From NCBI GenBank assembly GCA_029263125.1, contig JAJCYD010000038.1, positions 1 to 64,000 of the forward strand: DNA of 64,000 bases, in the 5' to 3' direction. Both the position numbers and the translations under genes were made by a program. Origin of the DNA: Solirubrobacteraceae bacterium (lineage in GTDB: Bacteria; Actinomycetota; Thermoleophilia; Solirubrobacterales; Solirubrobacteraceae). Under the pieces are notes generated by a model. The model ran no database searches. It saw only the letters and a list, made by a program, of their open reading frames with translations, and was not told where the DNA came from. Positions within the stretch are counted from its first letter, which is position 1; every line of letters begins with the position of its first letter. Positions 23,775 through 31,737 of the stretch are shown in pieces.

Positions 23775-24491
23775 ATGACGACCGAGCATGCGACCGTCGC
23801 CGAGGAGGAGTACCTGCAGACGCTGTTCTGGCTGCAGGAGGCCAAGTTGCCGATGACCGGAGCGAACGTCGCGCGCGCGATGCAGCTGTCGGCGCCGACG
23901 GTGCACGAGATGATCGGCCGCCTGGAGCGCGACGGCTACATCACGCGCGGCAAGAACAAGGCGATCAGCTTCACAGAGAACGGCCGCGAGCACGCCGAGG
24001 GCGTGGTGCGCCGCCACCGGCTGATCGAGCGCTTCCTGACCGACATCCTCGGCATTCCCTGGGACGAGGTCCACGAGGAGGCCGAGCGTCTGGAGCACGC
24101 GATGAGCCCCGTGCTCGAGGAGCGCATGCTGGCCGCGATCGGCGACGCCAAGACCTGCCCGCACGGCCATCCGATCATCGGTGGCGCCCGCCTGGAGGGC
24201 GTCCCGCTCGCCGATGTCGCCGAGGGCGCGTCGGTCACGATCCTGCGCTTCGAGAACGAGGCCGAGGACCTCCTGCATTACCTCAAGGAGATCGGCATCG
24301 AGCCCGGCCTGAAGGGCCGGCTGCTGAACACGACGCCCGAGCACGTCACGGTCGGCGTTGAGGACGGCCGCGAGATCGAGGTGACCTTCTCGGTCTCCGA
24401 GACGGTGTCGGTCATCGCCGATCCCTCGCCGCCGCCGCGCATCGCGCTGCCCGAGCAGCTCGTGCTCGCGCGCGAGCGGTACGGCCGCTGA
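23775..24491 (+). CDS. DtxR/MntR-family metal-dependent transcriptional regulator
   Basis: A 238-residue regulator. The HTH (about 8-70) has NVARAMQLSAPTVHEMIGRLERDGYI, followed by the metal-binding and dimerisation helices (HRLIERFLTDILGIPWDEVHEEAERLEHAMSPV read in sequence with His/Glu/Cys ligands such as CPHGHP), and a C-terminal FeoA/SH3-like domain. It would repress metal-uptake genes when Fe or Mn is sufficient. No metal transporter is adjacent. Confidence 0.92.
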   Translation: MTTEHATVAEEEYLQTLFWLQEAKLPMTGANVARAMQLSAPTVHEMIGRLERDGYITRGKNKAISFTENGREHAEGVVRRHRLIERFLTDILGIPWDEVHEEAERLEHAMSPVLEERMLAAIGDAKTCPHGHPIIGGARLEGVPLADVAEGASVTILRFENEAEDLLHYLKEIGIEPGLKGRLLNTTPEHVTVGVEDGREIEVTFSVSETVSVIADPSPPPRIALPEQLVLARERYGR

Positions 24492-24498
24492 GCGCAGC

Positions 24499-24930
24499 TC
24501 AGCCGGCGAGCGGATCGACCCAGCGCAGTCCCGAGAACCGCGAGAAATCCGCGTCGCACGAGCACAGCTCGGCGCCGTGCTCGATGGCAAGCGCCGCGAG
24601 GTGCGCGTCCGTCGTGAGGTTGCCGCCGGCGCCGAGGGGAGCGAGCAGCTCGCGCAGGACTGCCGCGTGCCGGTCGGTGGGATGGACGACCACGACGTTT
24701 GGACGGGCCAACCACCCATCGACGATGTCCAGGGCCTCGTCGATCGCATACGGCGAGACCATGATCGCCGGCTTGGTCGTGAGCCGCACGAACGCGAGCA
24801 GGACGACCCAGGGCAGCGCGACGGTCTCGGCGGCGCTGAAGATCGCCTCCACCCACGGATGGGCGCTCGCGAACCGGGGGGAGTCTTCGTCGACGGCGTG
24901 CAGCAGGAGGTTGACGTCAAGAAGCTTCAC
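24499..24930 (-). CDS. vapC: VapC-type PIN-domain toxin
   Basis: A 143-residue PIN ribonuclease. Acidic residues are at MKLLDVN (Asp5), TTDAHLAALA and CSCDADFSRF, the metal-binding set of VapC. VapC toxins cut tRNA or rRNA and stop translation. The ATG overlaps the antitoxin stop by 4 bp (ATGA), and the gene converges on the DtxR-type gene with a 7-bp gap. Confidence 0.92.
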   Translation of the reverse strand: MKLLDVNLLLHAVDEDSPRFASAHPWVEAIFSAAETVALPWVVLLAFVRLTTKPAIMVSPYAIDEALDIVDGWLARPNVVVVHPTDRHAAVLRELLAPLGAGGNLTTDAHLAALAIEHGAELCSCDADFSRFSGLRWVDPLAG

Positions 24931-25190
24931 TTGCGCAGATCGAGCTTGCGGGCGATCTCGTCATCGTCGACTTGCCCGGCGATCGAGAGCGCCTTGTCGA
25001 GATTGAGACCCGGCCGCGCGCCCAAACGCCGGGAGGGGAGCCTGTAGGGCGTCGCGGGAGCGCGCCCGGCGGCCTGGACGCCGGCCCGTAGCGCATCGTT
25101 GATGACGGTACGCAGTGGCACGCCGCGCTCGCGTGCGAGCGCTCGCAGCCGGGCATCGACGTCAGCGTCCAGCGTTACGGTGGTTCGCAT
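24927..25190 (-). CDS. vapB: VapB-type ribbon-helix-helix antitoxin
   Basis: An 87-residue protein. The N-terminal RHH DNA-binding part is MRTTVTLDADVDARLRALA followed by RTVINDALRAG; the C-terminal half (PGLNLDKALSIAGQVDDDE) would wrap the VapC active site. It starts with ATG only a few bases after the predicted transcription start, so the message is probably leaderless. An inverted repeat over the -35 suits autorepression. Confidence 0.9.
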   Translation of the reverse strand: MRTTVTLDADVDARLRALARERGVPLRTVINDALRAGVQAAGRAPATPYRLPSRRLGARPGLNLDKALSIAGQVDDDEIARKLDLRK

Positions 25191-25198
25191 CGCGCAGC

Positions 25199-25235
25199 AT
25201 CATACGCATCAACTATTGACGCATCAAGATGCGTC
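25199..25235 (-). promoter_or_regulatory. vapBC promoter and operator
   Basis: On the minus strand TTGATG (25227-25222), a 17-nt spacer and TATGAT (25204-25199) form a good housekeeping promoter. A perfect inverted repeat GACGCATC-AA-GATGCGTC (25218-25235) covers the -35, and an extra half-site ACGCATC lies in the spacer (25204-25210). The -10 ends 9 nt before the vapB ATG, predicting a leaderless or near-leaderless mRNA. Confidence 0.7.
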
Positions 25236-25280
25236 TACCGTGCAACCAGATGCCAACCGCGGCAGTAGGCTCAACGTCGC

Positions 25281-26954
25281 ATGCGAATCCAGATGGTCTG
25301 TCTCGAGGACGGCATCACGTCCTGCGGTTTTCGCAAGATGGCCGCCTACGTGGCCCAGCTTCAGCCGGGCACCGAGTCCTGCTACATCTCGACCGAGCGC
25401 TACCGCTCGGTCAAGGCGGCCGTTCGCGGCATGGGTGACAAGGGGCGCATGCCCGACGAGCAGGTCGACGAGATCGCCCAAGGGCTGAAGGACTCCGATC
25501 TTCTCGGGTTCTCCTCGATGACCGGCTATGCGGACCTCACGCACCGCGTCATCAAGCGCGTGCGCGAGCTGAACCCCTCGGCGTACATCGTGTGGGGCGG
25601 CATCCACCCGATCATCCAGCCCGAGGACGCGATCCTCGGCGACGTCGACGCGGTCTGCACGGGCGAGGGCGAGTTCGCCTTCGAGGAGCTCCTGCAGGGC
25701 CTCAAGGACGGTCGCGACGTCACGCAGACCAAGAACTTCTGGTTCAAGCCGACCAACGGCAACGGTGGGCAGGAGATCGTCAAGAACCACTTCCTGCCGC
25801 TGATGAGCGTCGGCGAGATGGAGTCGCTGCCCTTCCCGCAGTACGGCGAGGAGCTGGAGAAGATCTACCTTCCCGGCCGGGGGTTCGTGAAGACGACCGT
25901 CGACGACTACCTGCTCAACGACGGCCTCGGCTACACGACGCTGTGGTCGATCGGCTGCCCGTTTCACTGCGCCTACTGCGGCAACACGAAGTTCATCGCC
26001 AACGACGCCAAGTACAAGCGCATCCGCCATCCCAGCGCGCGCTACATGGTCGACCAGGTCAAGGACGCCCGCGCGCGCTTCCCGCACCTCAGCCAGGTCT
26101 CCTTCCACGACGACAGCTTCATGGCGATCCCCTACGGCCAGCTGGAGGAGTTCGCCCAGCTGTGGCACGACGAGTTGAAGCTGCCCTTCGCCGTCTACGG
26201 CGTGATCCCCAACTACGTGCGCCAGGACAAGTTCGAGCTGCTGTCGTGGGCGGGGATGAACCGCATCCGCATGGGGATCCAGTCGGGCTCGAAGAACATG
26301 CTCGACTTCTACAAGCGCCCGACGCCGCCGGAGAAGATCCTCAAGGCCGGCGAGGTGATCGCCTCGTTCGCCCCGAAGTACCACATCCCGGCGGCCTACG
26401 ACATCATCATGGACAACCCGATCGAGACGCGCGACGACGTGAAGTCCACGCTGCAGTTGCTGTACATGATGGACCGGCCGTACACGCTGTTCATCTACTC
26501 GCTGAAGGTCATTCCGAACACCGGCCTGGCGACGGCGATGGAGGAGCGCGGCGTCGACCTCGACGAGATCGACGACTCATACCTCGCGATCCCGCCGAAG
26601 TGGGCGAACCTGATGCTCTACATCATCGCCCTGTGGCGCCCCCCGCCATGGCTGTGGAACCGCCTGATGGGCCACGTGCGCGCCAGCCACGAGGAGCAGA
26701 CGCTCTACCCGCGCCTGGGGATGTTCCTGCGCACCCTGTATCTCACCAAGCGCGTGCTCTGCCACGTGCGCGTCATGGACTTCTCGATCACCCCCGGCAA
26801 GACCGGCTACGTCGCCTGGAAGCTCGGCCTCGTCGGCCTGTGGCAGAAGCGCTTCACCCGCCGCCCGCCGCGCCCGGCGCGCACGGTCGTCAAGACGCCC
26901 GAGGTCAAGGTCGGCCTGACGGTCATCCAGCCGCCGGACCTGCTGGCCGACTGA
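25281..26954 (+). CDS. B12-binding-domain radical SAM protein
   Basis: A 557-residue class B-like radical SAM enzyme. The N-terminal cobalamin-binding-like domain (about 1-140) includes YIVWGGIHPIIQPEDAI and CTGEGEFAFEELL. The radical SAM core starts at WSIGCPFHCAYCGN, where Cys226, Cys230 and Cys233 hold the 4Fe-4S cluster. The DxHxxG histidine motif for base-off cobalamin is not seen. Relatives methylate or cyclise inert carbons in tetrapyrroles, hopanoids and natural products. No pathway genes are adjacent, so the substrate is unknown. ATG 25281 is chosen. Confidence 0.88.
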   Translation: MRIQMVCLEDGITSCGFRKMAAYVAQLQPGTESCYISTERYRSVKAAVRGMGDKGRMPDEQVDEIAQGLKDSDLLGFSSMTGYADLTHRVIKRVRELNPSAYIVWGGIHPIIQPEDAILGDVDAVCTGEGEFAFEELLQGLKDGRDVTQTKNFWFKPTNGNGGQEIVKNHFLPLMSVGEMESLPFPQYGEELEKIYLPGRGFVKTTVDDYLLNDGLGYTTLWSIGCPFHCAYCGNTKFIANDAKYKRIRHPSARYMVDQVKDARARFPHLSQVSFHDDSFMAIPYGQLEEFAQLWHDELKLPFAVYGVIPNYVRQDKFELLSWAGMNRIRMGIQSGSKNMLDFYKRPTPPEKILKAGEVIASFAPKYHIPAAYDIIMDNPIETRDDVKSTLQLLYMMDRPYTLFIYSLKVIPNTGLATAMEERGVDLDEIDDSYLAIPPKWANLMLYIIALWRPPPWLWNRLMGHVRASHEEQTLYPRLGMFLRTLYLTKRVLCHVRVMDFSITPGKTGYVAWKLGLVGLWQKRFTRRPPRPARTVVKTPEVKVGLTVIQPPDLLAD

Positions 26955-26993
26955 GCCGCTCGGCACCGTCAGGGCGGCGAGTGCGGGGCCGGC

Positions 26994-27030
26994 TTGACAG
27001 ACACGTTGCGACACGGCCACAATTGTGGCC
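26994..27030 (+). promoter_or_regulatory. Promoter and operator of Phd/RelE-type module
   Basis: TTGACA (26994-26999), an 18-nt spacer and CACAAT (27018-27023) precede the ATG at 27031 by only 7 nt, predicting a leaderless mRNA. A perfect 16-bp palindrome GGCCACAATTGTGGCC (27015-27030) covers the -10 and ends at the start codon, ideal for autorepression by the antitoxin. Confidence 0.7.
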
Positions 27031-27297
27031 ATGGCCGCTGAACCGCTGCGCTCCGTTCGAGACCATCTCTCCGAGGTCGTCGATCGAGTGGAGCGTGAGC
27101 ACGAGCGCGTCGTGATCACGCGCAATGGCCACGATGCCGCCGTGATCATCAGTCCCGAAGATCTCGCGCAGCTGGAGGAAACACTCTCGGTTCTGAGCGA
27201 CCCGGAAGCCTTGCAGGACATCCGAGAAGCCGACTCGGCCTACGCCCGGGGCGATGTCTTGCGCGGCGTCGACGCCGTCCGCCGCCTTGCCCGTTGA
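27031..27297 (+). CDS. Phd/YefM-family antitoxin
   Basis: An 88-residue antitoxin. N-terminal Phd/YefM fold with LRSVRDHLSEVVDRVEREHERVVITRNGHDAAVIISPEDL (read in sequence), then an acidic toxin-binding tail with LSVLSDPEALQDIREA. It binds and neutralises the RelE-type toxin and represses the operon. ATG 27031 is preferred over GTG 27025 because of the promoter position. Confidence 0.92.
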   Translation: MAAEPLRSVRDHLSEVVDRVEREHERVVITRNGHDAAVIISPEDLAQLEETLSVLSDPEALQDIREADSAYARGDVLRGVDAVRRLAR

Positions 27298-27574
27298 CCG
27301 CGCAGACGACTACGAACTCGTCTTGACGCCACCGGCTCGCCGGGCGCTGACCGAGCGTCTCCCGGAGGCGGTCGCCGCGGCCGTCATCAACTTCCTCACG
27401 AGCAGCGTCGTGAAGGAGTCCCGTCGCGTGGGCAAGCCATTGCTTGGTGACCTGGCCGGCATCTGGTCAGCCCGCCGCGGCACCTATCGAGTGCTCTATC
27501 GACTCCGTGACGACCCACGCGAGGTCATCGTTCTTCGGATCGAGCACCGCCGGGATGCCTACCGTCCGCTATGA
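27254..27574 (+). CDS. RelE/ParE-family toxin
   Basis: A 106-residue RelE-fold ribonuclease toxin. YELVLTPPARRALTERLPEAV, VGKPLLGDLAGIWSARRG, YRVLYRL and VLRIEHRRDAYRP match the family, including the basic and aromatic C-terminal active-site residues. RelE toxins cut ribosome-bound mRNA. The start may be ATG 27254 (overlapping the antitoxin by 44 bp) or TTG 27287 just before the antitoxin stop; the second gives a typical RelE N-terminus. Confidence 0.9.
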   Translation: MSCAASTPSAALPVDRADDYELVLTPPARRALTERLPEAVAAAVINFLTSSVVKESRRVGKPLLGDLAGIWSARRGTYRVLYRLRDDPREVIVLRIEHRRDAYRPL

Positions 27575-27641
27575 CCCAGGCGTGCTGGAGCATCTCTCAT
27601 TGGCGCAGTCGGCGTGGTGTGTGGCGTGCTTCACAAAGCAG

Positions 27642-28745
27642 CTATGCGGCCGCCGGCGCCCCGCTGATCGAGCGGTAGGCGTCCGCGAGCCGCGCGACAC
27701 CCTCGTCGATGCGGTCCACGGTCACGCCCGAGTAGGCGAGGCGCAGCATGTTGTGGCCGCCCTCCAGCAGGAAGTCCGAGCCCTTGACGAACTGCACGCC
27801 GCGCTCCTTGACGGCCTCGAAGAGCGCGTCGACGTCGGCGTCCTCGGGCAGCGTCACCCACATGAAGTAGCCGCCCTCGGGCGCCTGGTAGACGGCCTCG
27901 GGCAGGTGCTCGCCCAGCGCAGTCGTGAGCGCCTGCACGCGCTCGGCGAGCGCCGCCTTGACGGTCTCGATCGAGCGGTCGATCGCGCCGGACGCGCAGA
28001 ACTCGTGGACGATCGCCTGCGACACCATGCTCGGCGAGATGTACGTGTTCGTCGCGAGCTTCTGGATCTGGGCGATGAGCGGCTTGGGGCCGACGAGGTA
28101 GCCGACACGAATCCCCGGGCACACGGTCTTTGAGAATGACGACGCGTAGACGACGCTGTCGGCCTCGTCGCGCTCGATCATCGTCGGGATGTCCTCGCCC
28201 GAGAAGCGGATGTGGCGGTAGGGGTCGTCCTCGAAGATCGTGAAGCCATGCTCGGCCGCCAGCGCCAGCAGCGCCGTGCGCTTGTCCGGCGACAGCGTGT
28301 AGCCGGCGGGGTTCTGGAAGTTCGGAATGATGTGGACGAGCTTGGGCTTCACGCCGCTCTGAAGCAGCGCGGCCAGCTCGTCGACGTCGATGCCGTCGGT
28401 CTGCAGCGAGACCATGCGCACGTCGGCGCCGAGGCTGCGCAGGTTCAGCAGCGTGCGGTCGTAGGTCGGCTTCTCGACGACGACCGGATCGCCGGCCGCC
28501 ACGAGCGTGGAGAACAGGAACGCGTCGGCCTGCATGGAGCCGTTGGTGACGAGCACCTGCGCCTCTTGCACGCCGTGCTGCTCGGCGATCCAGCGGCGCA
28601 GCGGCGGGTAGCCGATGCTCGTGCCGTAGCCGGTCACGCCGCCCGGGTCGTTGGTGAACGCGGCGACGGCGCTGTCGCGCAGCCCGTCGACGTCGACGAT
28701 GTCCAGCGACGGAGCGCCGCGAGCGAAGGAGATGGTGTCGGCCAT
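27642..28745 (-). CDS. PLP-dependent aminotransferase (class I/II, 2-aminoadipate-type)
   Basis: A 367-residue fold-type I enzyme. ISFARGAPSLDIVD, YGTSIGYPPLRRWIAEQHG, TNGSMQADAFL, NPAGYTLS, the Schiff-base lysine in YASSFSKTVCPGIRVGYL and GGYFMWVTLP match LysN/MocR-like aminotransferases that accept aromatic or alpha-aminoadipate substrates. The substrate here is not determined. It starts with ATG and stands between a convergent toxin gene and a same-strand PEP/pyruvate-binding protein gene. Confidence 0.9.
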   Translation of the reverse strand: MADTISFARGAPSLDIVDVDGLRDSAVAAFTNDPGGVTGYGTSIGYPPLRRWIAEQHGVQEAQVLVTNGSMQADAFLFSTLVAAGDPVVVEKPTYDRTLLNLRSLGADVRMVSLQTDGIDVDELAALLQSGVKPKLVHIIPNFQNPAGYTLSPDKRTALLALAAEHGFTIFEDDPYRHIRFSGEDIPTMIERDEADSVVYASSFSKTVCPGIRVGYLVGPKPLIAQIQKLATNTYISPSMVSQAIVHEFCASGAIDRSIETVKAALAERVQALTTALGEHLPEAVYQAPEGGYFMWVTLPEDADVDALFEAVKERGVQFVKGSDFLLEGGHNMLRLAYSGVTVDRIDEGVARLADAYRSISGAPAAA

Positions 28746-28781
28746 CCGACGAGAGTAGCGAGCGGTTGTGGCCGGTGGCGG

Positions 28782-30686
28782 TCAGTCGACCCAGGGGCGC
28801 GCCTGCTTGACGACGAAGGTTCCATCGGCGTCGATCTTGAACTCGATGTCCATCGCGAACGCCGGGTCGGCCTGGGCGCCGTAGATGACCTTGAAGCGCG
28901 CCTGGATGATCTCCACCGCGCCCGTGAGCTCTACGATCTGCGCGGCGGTCAGGACGGGCGCCCCGCCGCTCGTCAGCGTCGAGCGGCGGATGACCTGCGT
29001 CTCGTACTCGCCGTGCTCGCCGATCGCCGAGATCAGCAGCTCGTCGGGCGTGGCGTTCGGGTCGGGGTTGGTGACGAGGCTCTCGCCGACCTGGACGTTG
29101 ACGTAGAAGCCCGGCCAGTCGTCGTCGAACGGGTTCTTGGTCACGGCGACGCCGTTGGCGATCTCGTCGTCGAAGTTCGGATGCACGAGCACGCCCATCG
29201 CGGCCGCGAGGTGGTCGATGCGGTGAAACTCGCGCTCGTCAAACGCGCGCAAATTCCACAGGGAGGCCCACACCTGCTTGACGGTCTTGCTGAGGTCGCC
29301 CTCGTCGGGGCGATGGGTGAACGAGTCATACAGGCCCGCGCCGTTGAAGCCCTGAAGGTCCTCGTTATTGGTCGACGAGCGGCAGCGGATGTCCTGGCCC
29401 TCGGGGAATCGGGCATGGAGCTCGGAGATCGCCTGCGCGGTCGCCGGCGGAAGCTCGGCCTTCTTGATCTTCTTGCGCAGCTTCTCCAGCGCCTCCTCGC
29501 GCCTGGCAGCATCGGTCGCGAGCTCGGGGTCGGCGATGATCTGCGCCGCTCGGTCATAGAAGCCGTGGGCGGTGATGAACGCGTCATAGAGCGCGAACGG
29601 GATCGCGTAGCCGTCGGGCACCTGAGCGCGCGGCAGCATGTTGCGCAGCTCGCCGACGTTCGCCGCCTTGGCGCCGACGCGGTCGACGTCGCCGTGGCGG
29701 AGGTCGTCGAGGTCGTCGATCGCCGTCGAGGACAGGTCGCGCGGCGGCGTCTGCGGCTGCGTGGGGCGGATGCGCTCCAGCCACTCCTGCACCTCCTCGG
29801 GCTGCGCGGCCTGCAGCTCGAAGTCGTCGGGGGTCACGGCGTAGCGCACGACCTGACCCATCAGCGCGGCGATTCGCGGATCCTCCGGCGCGCCGCGCAC
29901 GTAGGCGTTGGGCGTGTCGTTCTGCTTGGCCTTGAGATTGATGTGCGACAGCGGCGTCTGAGGCGTGGAGCTGATCACGCCGGCGACGTGGCCAAGGTCG
30001 TTTGGCAGCGTCGCGAACAGCGCGACATCGCGGATCGTCGGCGGGCGCGCGGCGGCGGGGTCGATGACCGACAGCACGCCGTAGCCCTCGCCGAGGTTCA
30101 GCGCGACGTAGCTGACCGCGGCGAACAGCTCGGAGGTCAGGATCGTGCGCACGCCGGCCGATTGCAGATCCTGCGCATCGCGGGCGTAGAGCGCCTCCTG
30201 CGTGTCGCCGGCCGGGTGGTAGGCGACCTTGCCCGCCGCGAAGGGCATCGCCGCGGTCACGAGTCCGAACGCGAGCGCCACATGACGCGCGCCGACGGGG
30301 TCGGTCGGCCAGAACTCCAGGGCGTAGATGCCCGCCTCTCCCGGTGCGGGCTCGAAGCGGTCGTGGGCGATGATCGTGCCCGCAAGGTTCGAGCGATCCT
30401 CGCGGAAGTACGTGCGGGCGTTGAACACGCCGTTTGACTGCGCGATGCCCAGGGCGTCGCGGGCGAAGAAGTAGTGGTACGGAAACGTCTTGGTGTTGAC
30501 GAAGTACAGCTCGGGCGCGGGCGTATCGACGCCGATGATGAGGAACTTCATCTCCTCGGCGCCGAGCTGTCCGGGGACGTCGTCGGAGCGTGCCAGCGTC
30601 TCGAAGGTGACACGGTCGGGCACGCGTCGCGCGCCCTGGTCGATCGCTAGCTGCTGACCCGGTGGCCGGTCCTCCGCCTGGCACAT
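28782..30686 (-). CDS. PEP/pyruvate-binding (pyruvate phosphate dikinase-like) protein
   Basis: A 634-residue protein. The C-terminal half is a PPDK/PEP-synthase N-terminal ATP-grasp domain: GAKAANVGELRNML, VPDGYAIPFALYDAFI, CRSSTNNEDLQGFNGAGLYDSF, VGVLVHPNF-like and IDADGTFVVKQARPW. The N-terminal 280 residues (FLIIGVDTPAPELYFVNTKTF onward) are not recognised. The phosphohistidine swivel and the PEP-binding TIM barrel of full enzymes are absent, so it is not a complete PEP synthase. It may be a water-dikinase-like phosphotransferase. ATG at 30686 is chosen; the frame is open upstream. Confidence 0.82.
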   Translation of the reverse strand: MCQAEDRPPGQQLAIDQGARRVPDRVTFETLARSDDVPGQLGAEEMKFLIIGVDTPAPELYFVNTKTFPYHYFFARDALGIAQSNGVFNARTYFREDRSNLAGTIIAHDRFEPAPGEAGIYALEFWPTDPVGARHVALAFGLVTAAMPFAAGKVAYHPAGDTQEALYARDAQDLQSAGVRTILTSELFAAVSYVALNLGEGYGVLSVIDPAAARPPTIRDVALFATLPNDLGHVAGVISSTPQTPLSHINLKAKQNDTPNAYVRGAPEDPRIAALMGQVVRYAVTPDDFELQAAQPEEVQEWLERIRPTQPQTPPRDLSSTAIDDLDDLRHGDVDRVGAKAANVGELRNMLPRAQVPDGYAIPFALYDAFITAHGFYDRAAQIIADPELATDAARREEALEKLRKKIKKAELPPATAQAISELHARFPEGQDIRCRSSTNNEDLQGFNGAGLYDSFTHRPDEGDLSKTVKQVWASLWNLRAFDEREFHRIDHLAAAMGVLVHPNFDDEIANGVAVTKNPFDDDWPGFYVNVQVGESLVTNPDPNATPDELLISAIGEHGEYETQVIRRSTLTSGGAPVLTAAQIVELTGAVEIIQARFKVIYGAQADPAFAMDIEFKIDADGTFVVKQARPWVD

Positions 30687-30727
30687 GCGCCGACTGTACG
30701 CCGGCCTCGGGTGGGGAGGCAACGGGC

Positions 30728-30760
30728 GGGACTCGGGCGCCTGTTCGGCGCCCGAGTCCC
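30728..30760 (-). terminator. Strong hairpin terminator
   Basis: Perfect 14-bp stem GGGACTCGGGCGCC with a 5-nt loop TGTTC. It starts 20 nt beyond the stop of the ferritin-like gene on the minus strand. There is no U-run, as is usual in high-GC actinobacteria. Confidence 0.8.
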
Positions 30761-30780
30761 GGCTCGTCGTGCTGGACGGT

Positions 30781-31596
30781 CTAGGAGATCGAGATCGTGT
30801 TGACGTCCGGATCCTTCGGCGTGCGGGCCGAGACCTCGTCGTACTGGTACGCGACACCCGGCTTGCTGCCCGGCTTGCCGAAGCCGAAGCCCGCCGACTC
30901 GAGGACTGCGACGGCATCCATGATCCGGTAGAAGCCGGGCGTGCCGGTGGTCGGAAGGCCCGGAGCCATCTCGCGCTGACCGAACTTCGCGTACGTGCGG
31001 TCGTTGCCCAGCCGGCCCAGCGACTGCAGCGCCAGAGCGCGGTGGACGGCCTCGGTGGCCATGATCTCCGCCGTGTAGCGGGCGAACTTCGAGCCCGACA
31101 GCGTGCCCTGACGGGCGAAGACCGTCGTGGCGAGCAGGTAGGCGTTGATGAACACCTGGTCGCCGACGACGAGCGTCGTCAGCAGGTTGGCCTCCGACGC
31201 GAACACCTCGTCGGGCACGTAGATCGTCTTCGTGACGGCCTTGCCACCGACGGCGCTGGACGTCAGCAGCTCATAGTGGTTCTTCTCCTGCTGGGCGGCG
31301 GCCCTGATGTTGCGCGCGGTCACGGGATCGAGCTTGCCGCCGAGCTTCTCGGGGCCGACGGTGTTGACGATCGTCGCCAGCACCTCGGCGGTCGCAGCGA
31401 CGGCGGCGAGGTTCTCGACGGAGTTCGCATCGGCCGTCTTGACCTTGGCGAAGGCATCGCTCGTGGCATAGCCCAGCAGTCCCATCGAGCCCAGCGCGGC
31501 GCCCGTGACCTTCACGAGCTGGCGGCGGGTCTGGGCCGGAAGGTGGCTGTTCTGACGGTCGATCGTCTCGAACAGATGATTGTTGACTTCTGACAT
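30781..31596 (-). CDS. Ferritin-like domain protein with twin-arginine signal
   Basis: A 271-residue protein. The N-terminal TRRQLVKVTGAALGSMGLLGYATSDAFA reads as a TAT-type signal (twin Arg, hydrophobic core). A four-helix ferritin-like domain follows (PF13668-like, about 55-210) with metal-ligand candidates in QQEKNHYELL and MATEAVHRALALQ. Export by TAT fits a protein folded around a metal cofactor. The function is unknown; possibly iron handling or stress protection. ATG 31596 is chosen. Confidence 0.82.
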   Translation of the reverse strand: MSEVNNHLFETIDRQNSHLPAQTRRQLVKVTGAALGSMGLLGYATSDAFAKVKTADANSVENLAAVAATAEVLATIVNTVGPEKLGGKLDPVTARNIRAAAQQEKNHYELLTSSAVGGKAVTKTIYVPDEVFASEANLLTTLVVGDQVFINAYLLATTVFARQGTLSGSKFARYTAEIMATEAVHRALALQSLGRLGNDRTYAKFGQREMAPGLPTTGTPGFYRIMDAVAVLESAGFGFGKPGSKPGVAYQYDEVSARTPKDPDVNTISIS

Positions 31597-31737
31597 GCGT
31601 CTCCGATCTACGACGCCGGACGTGGCCGGCGCGCTCGTGGGCAATCTTGGCCGCCGCAGAGCGGCATGGCTGATGGAAGTAGCGATCCGCAGGCAGGATC
31701 GGATCATGGAAGTTGTGAAGGCGGCGTTAGGAGCGCG

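Noticed and set aside
21900-24491. Reading the DtxR-type regulator as part of one 863-residue protein
   Set aside because: The upstream part is out of frame with the LysR gene and antisense to the SDR gene; the regulator starts at ATG 23775.
28212-30437. A 741-codon plus-strand open frame
   Set aside because: It is antisense to the aminotransferase and PEP/pyruvate-binding genes, both supported by motifs; the frame is open only because of codon bias.
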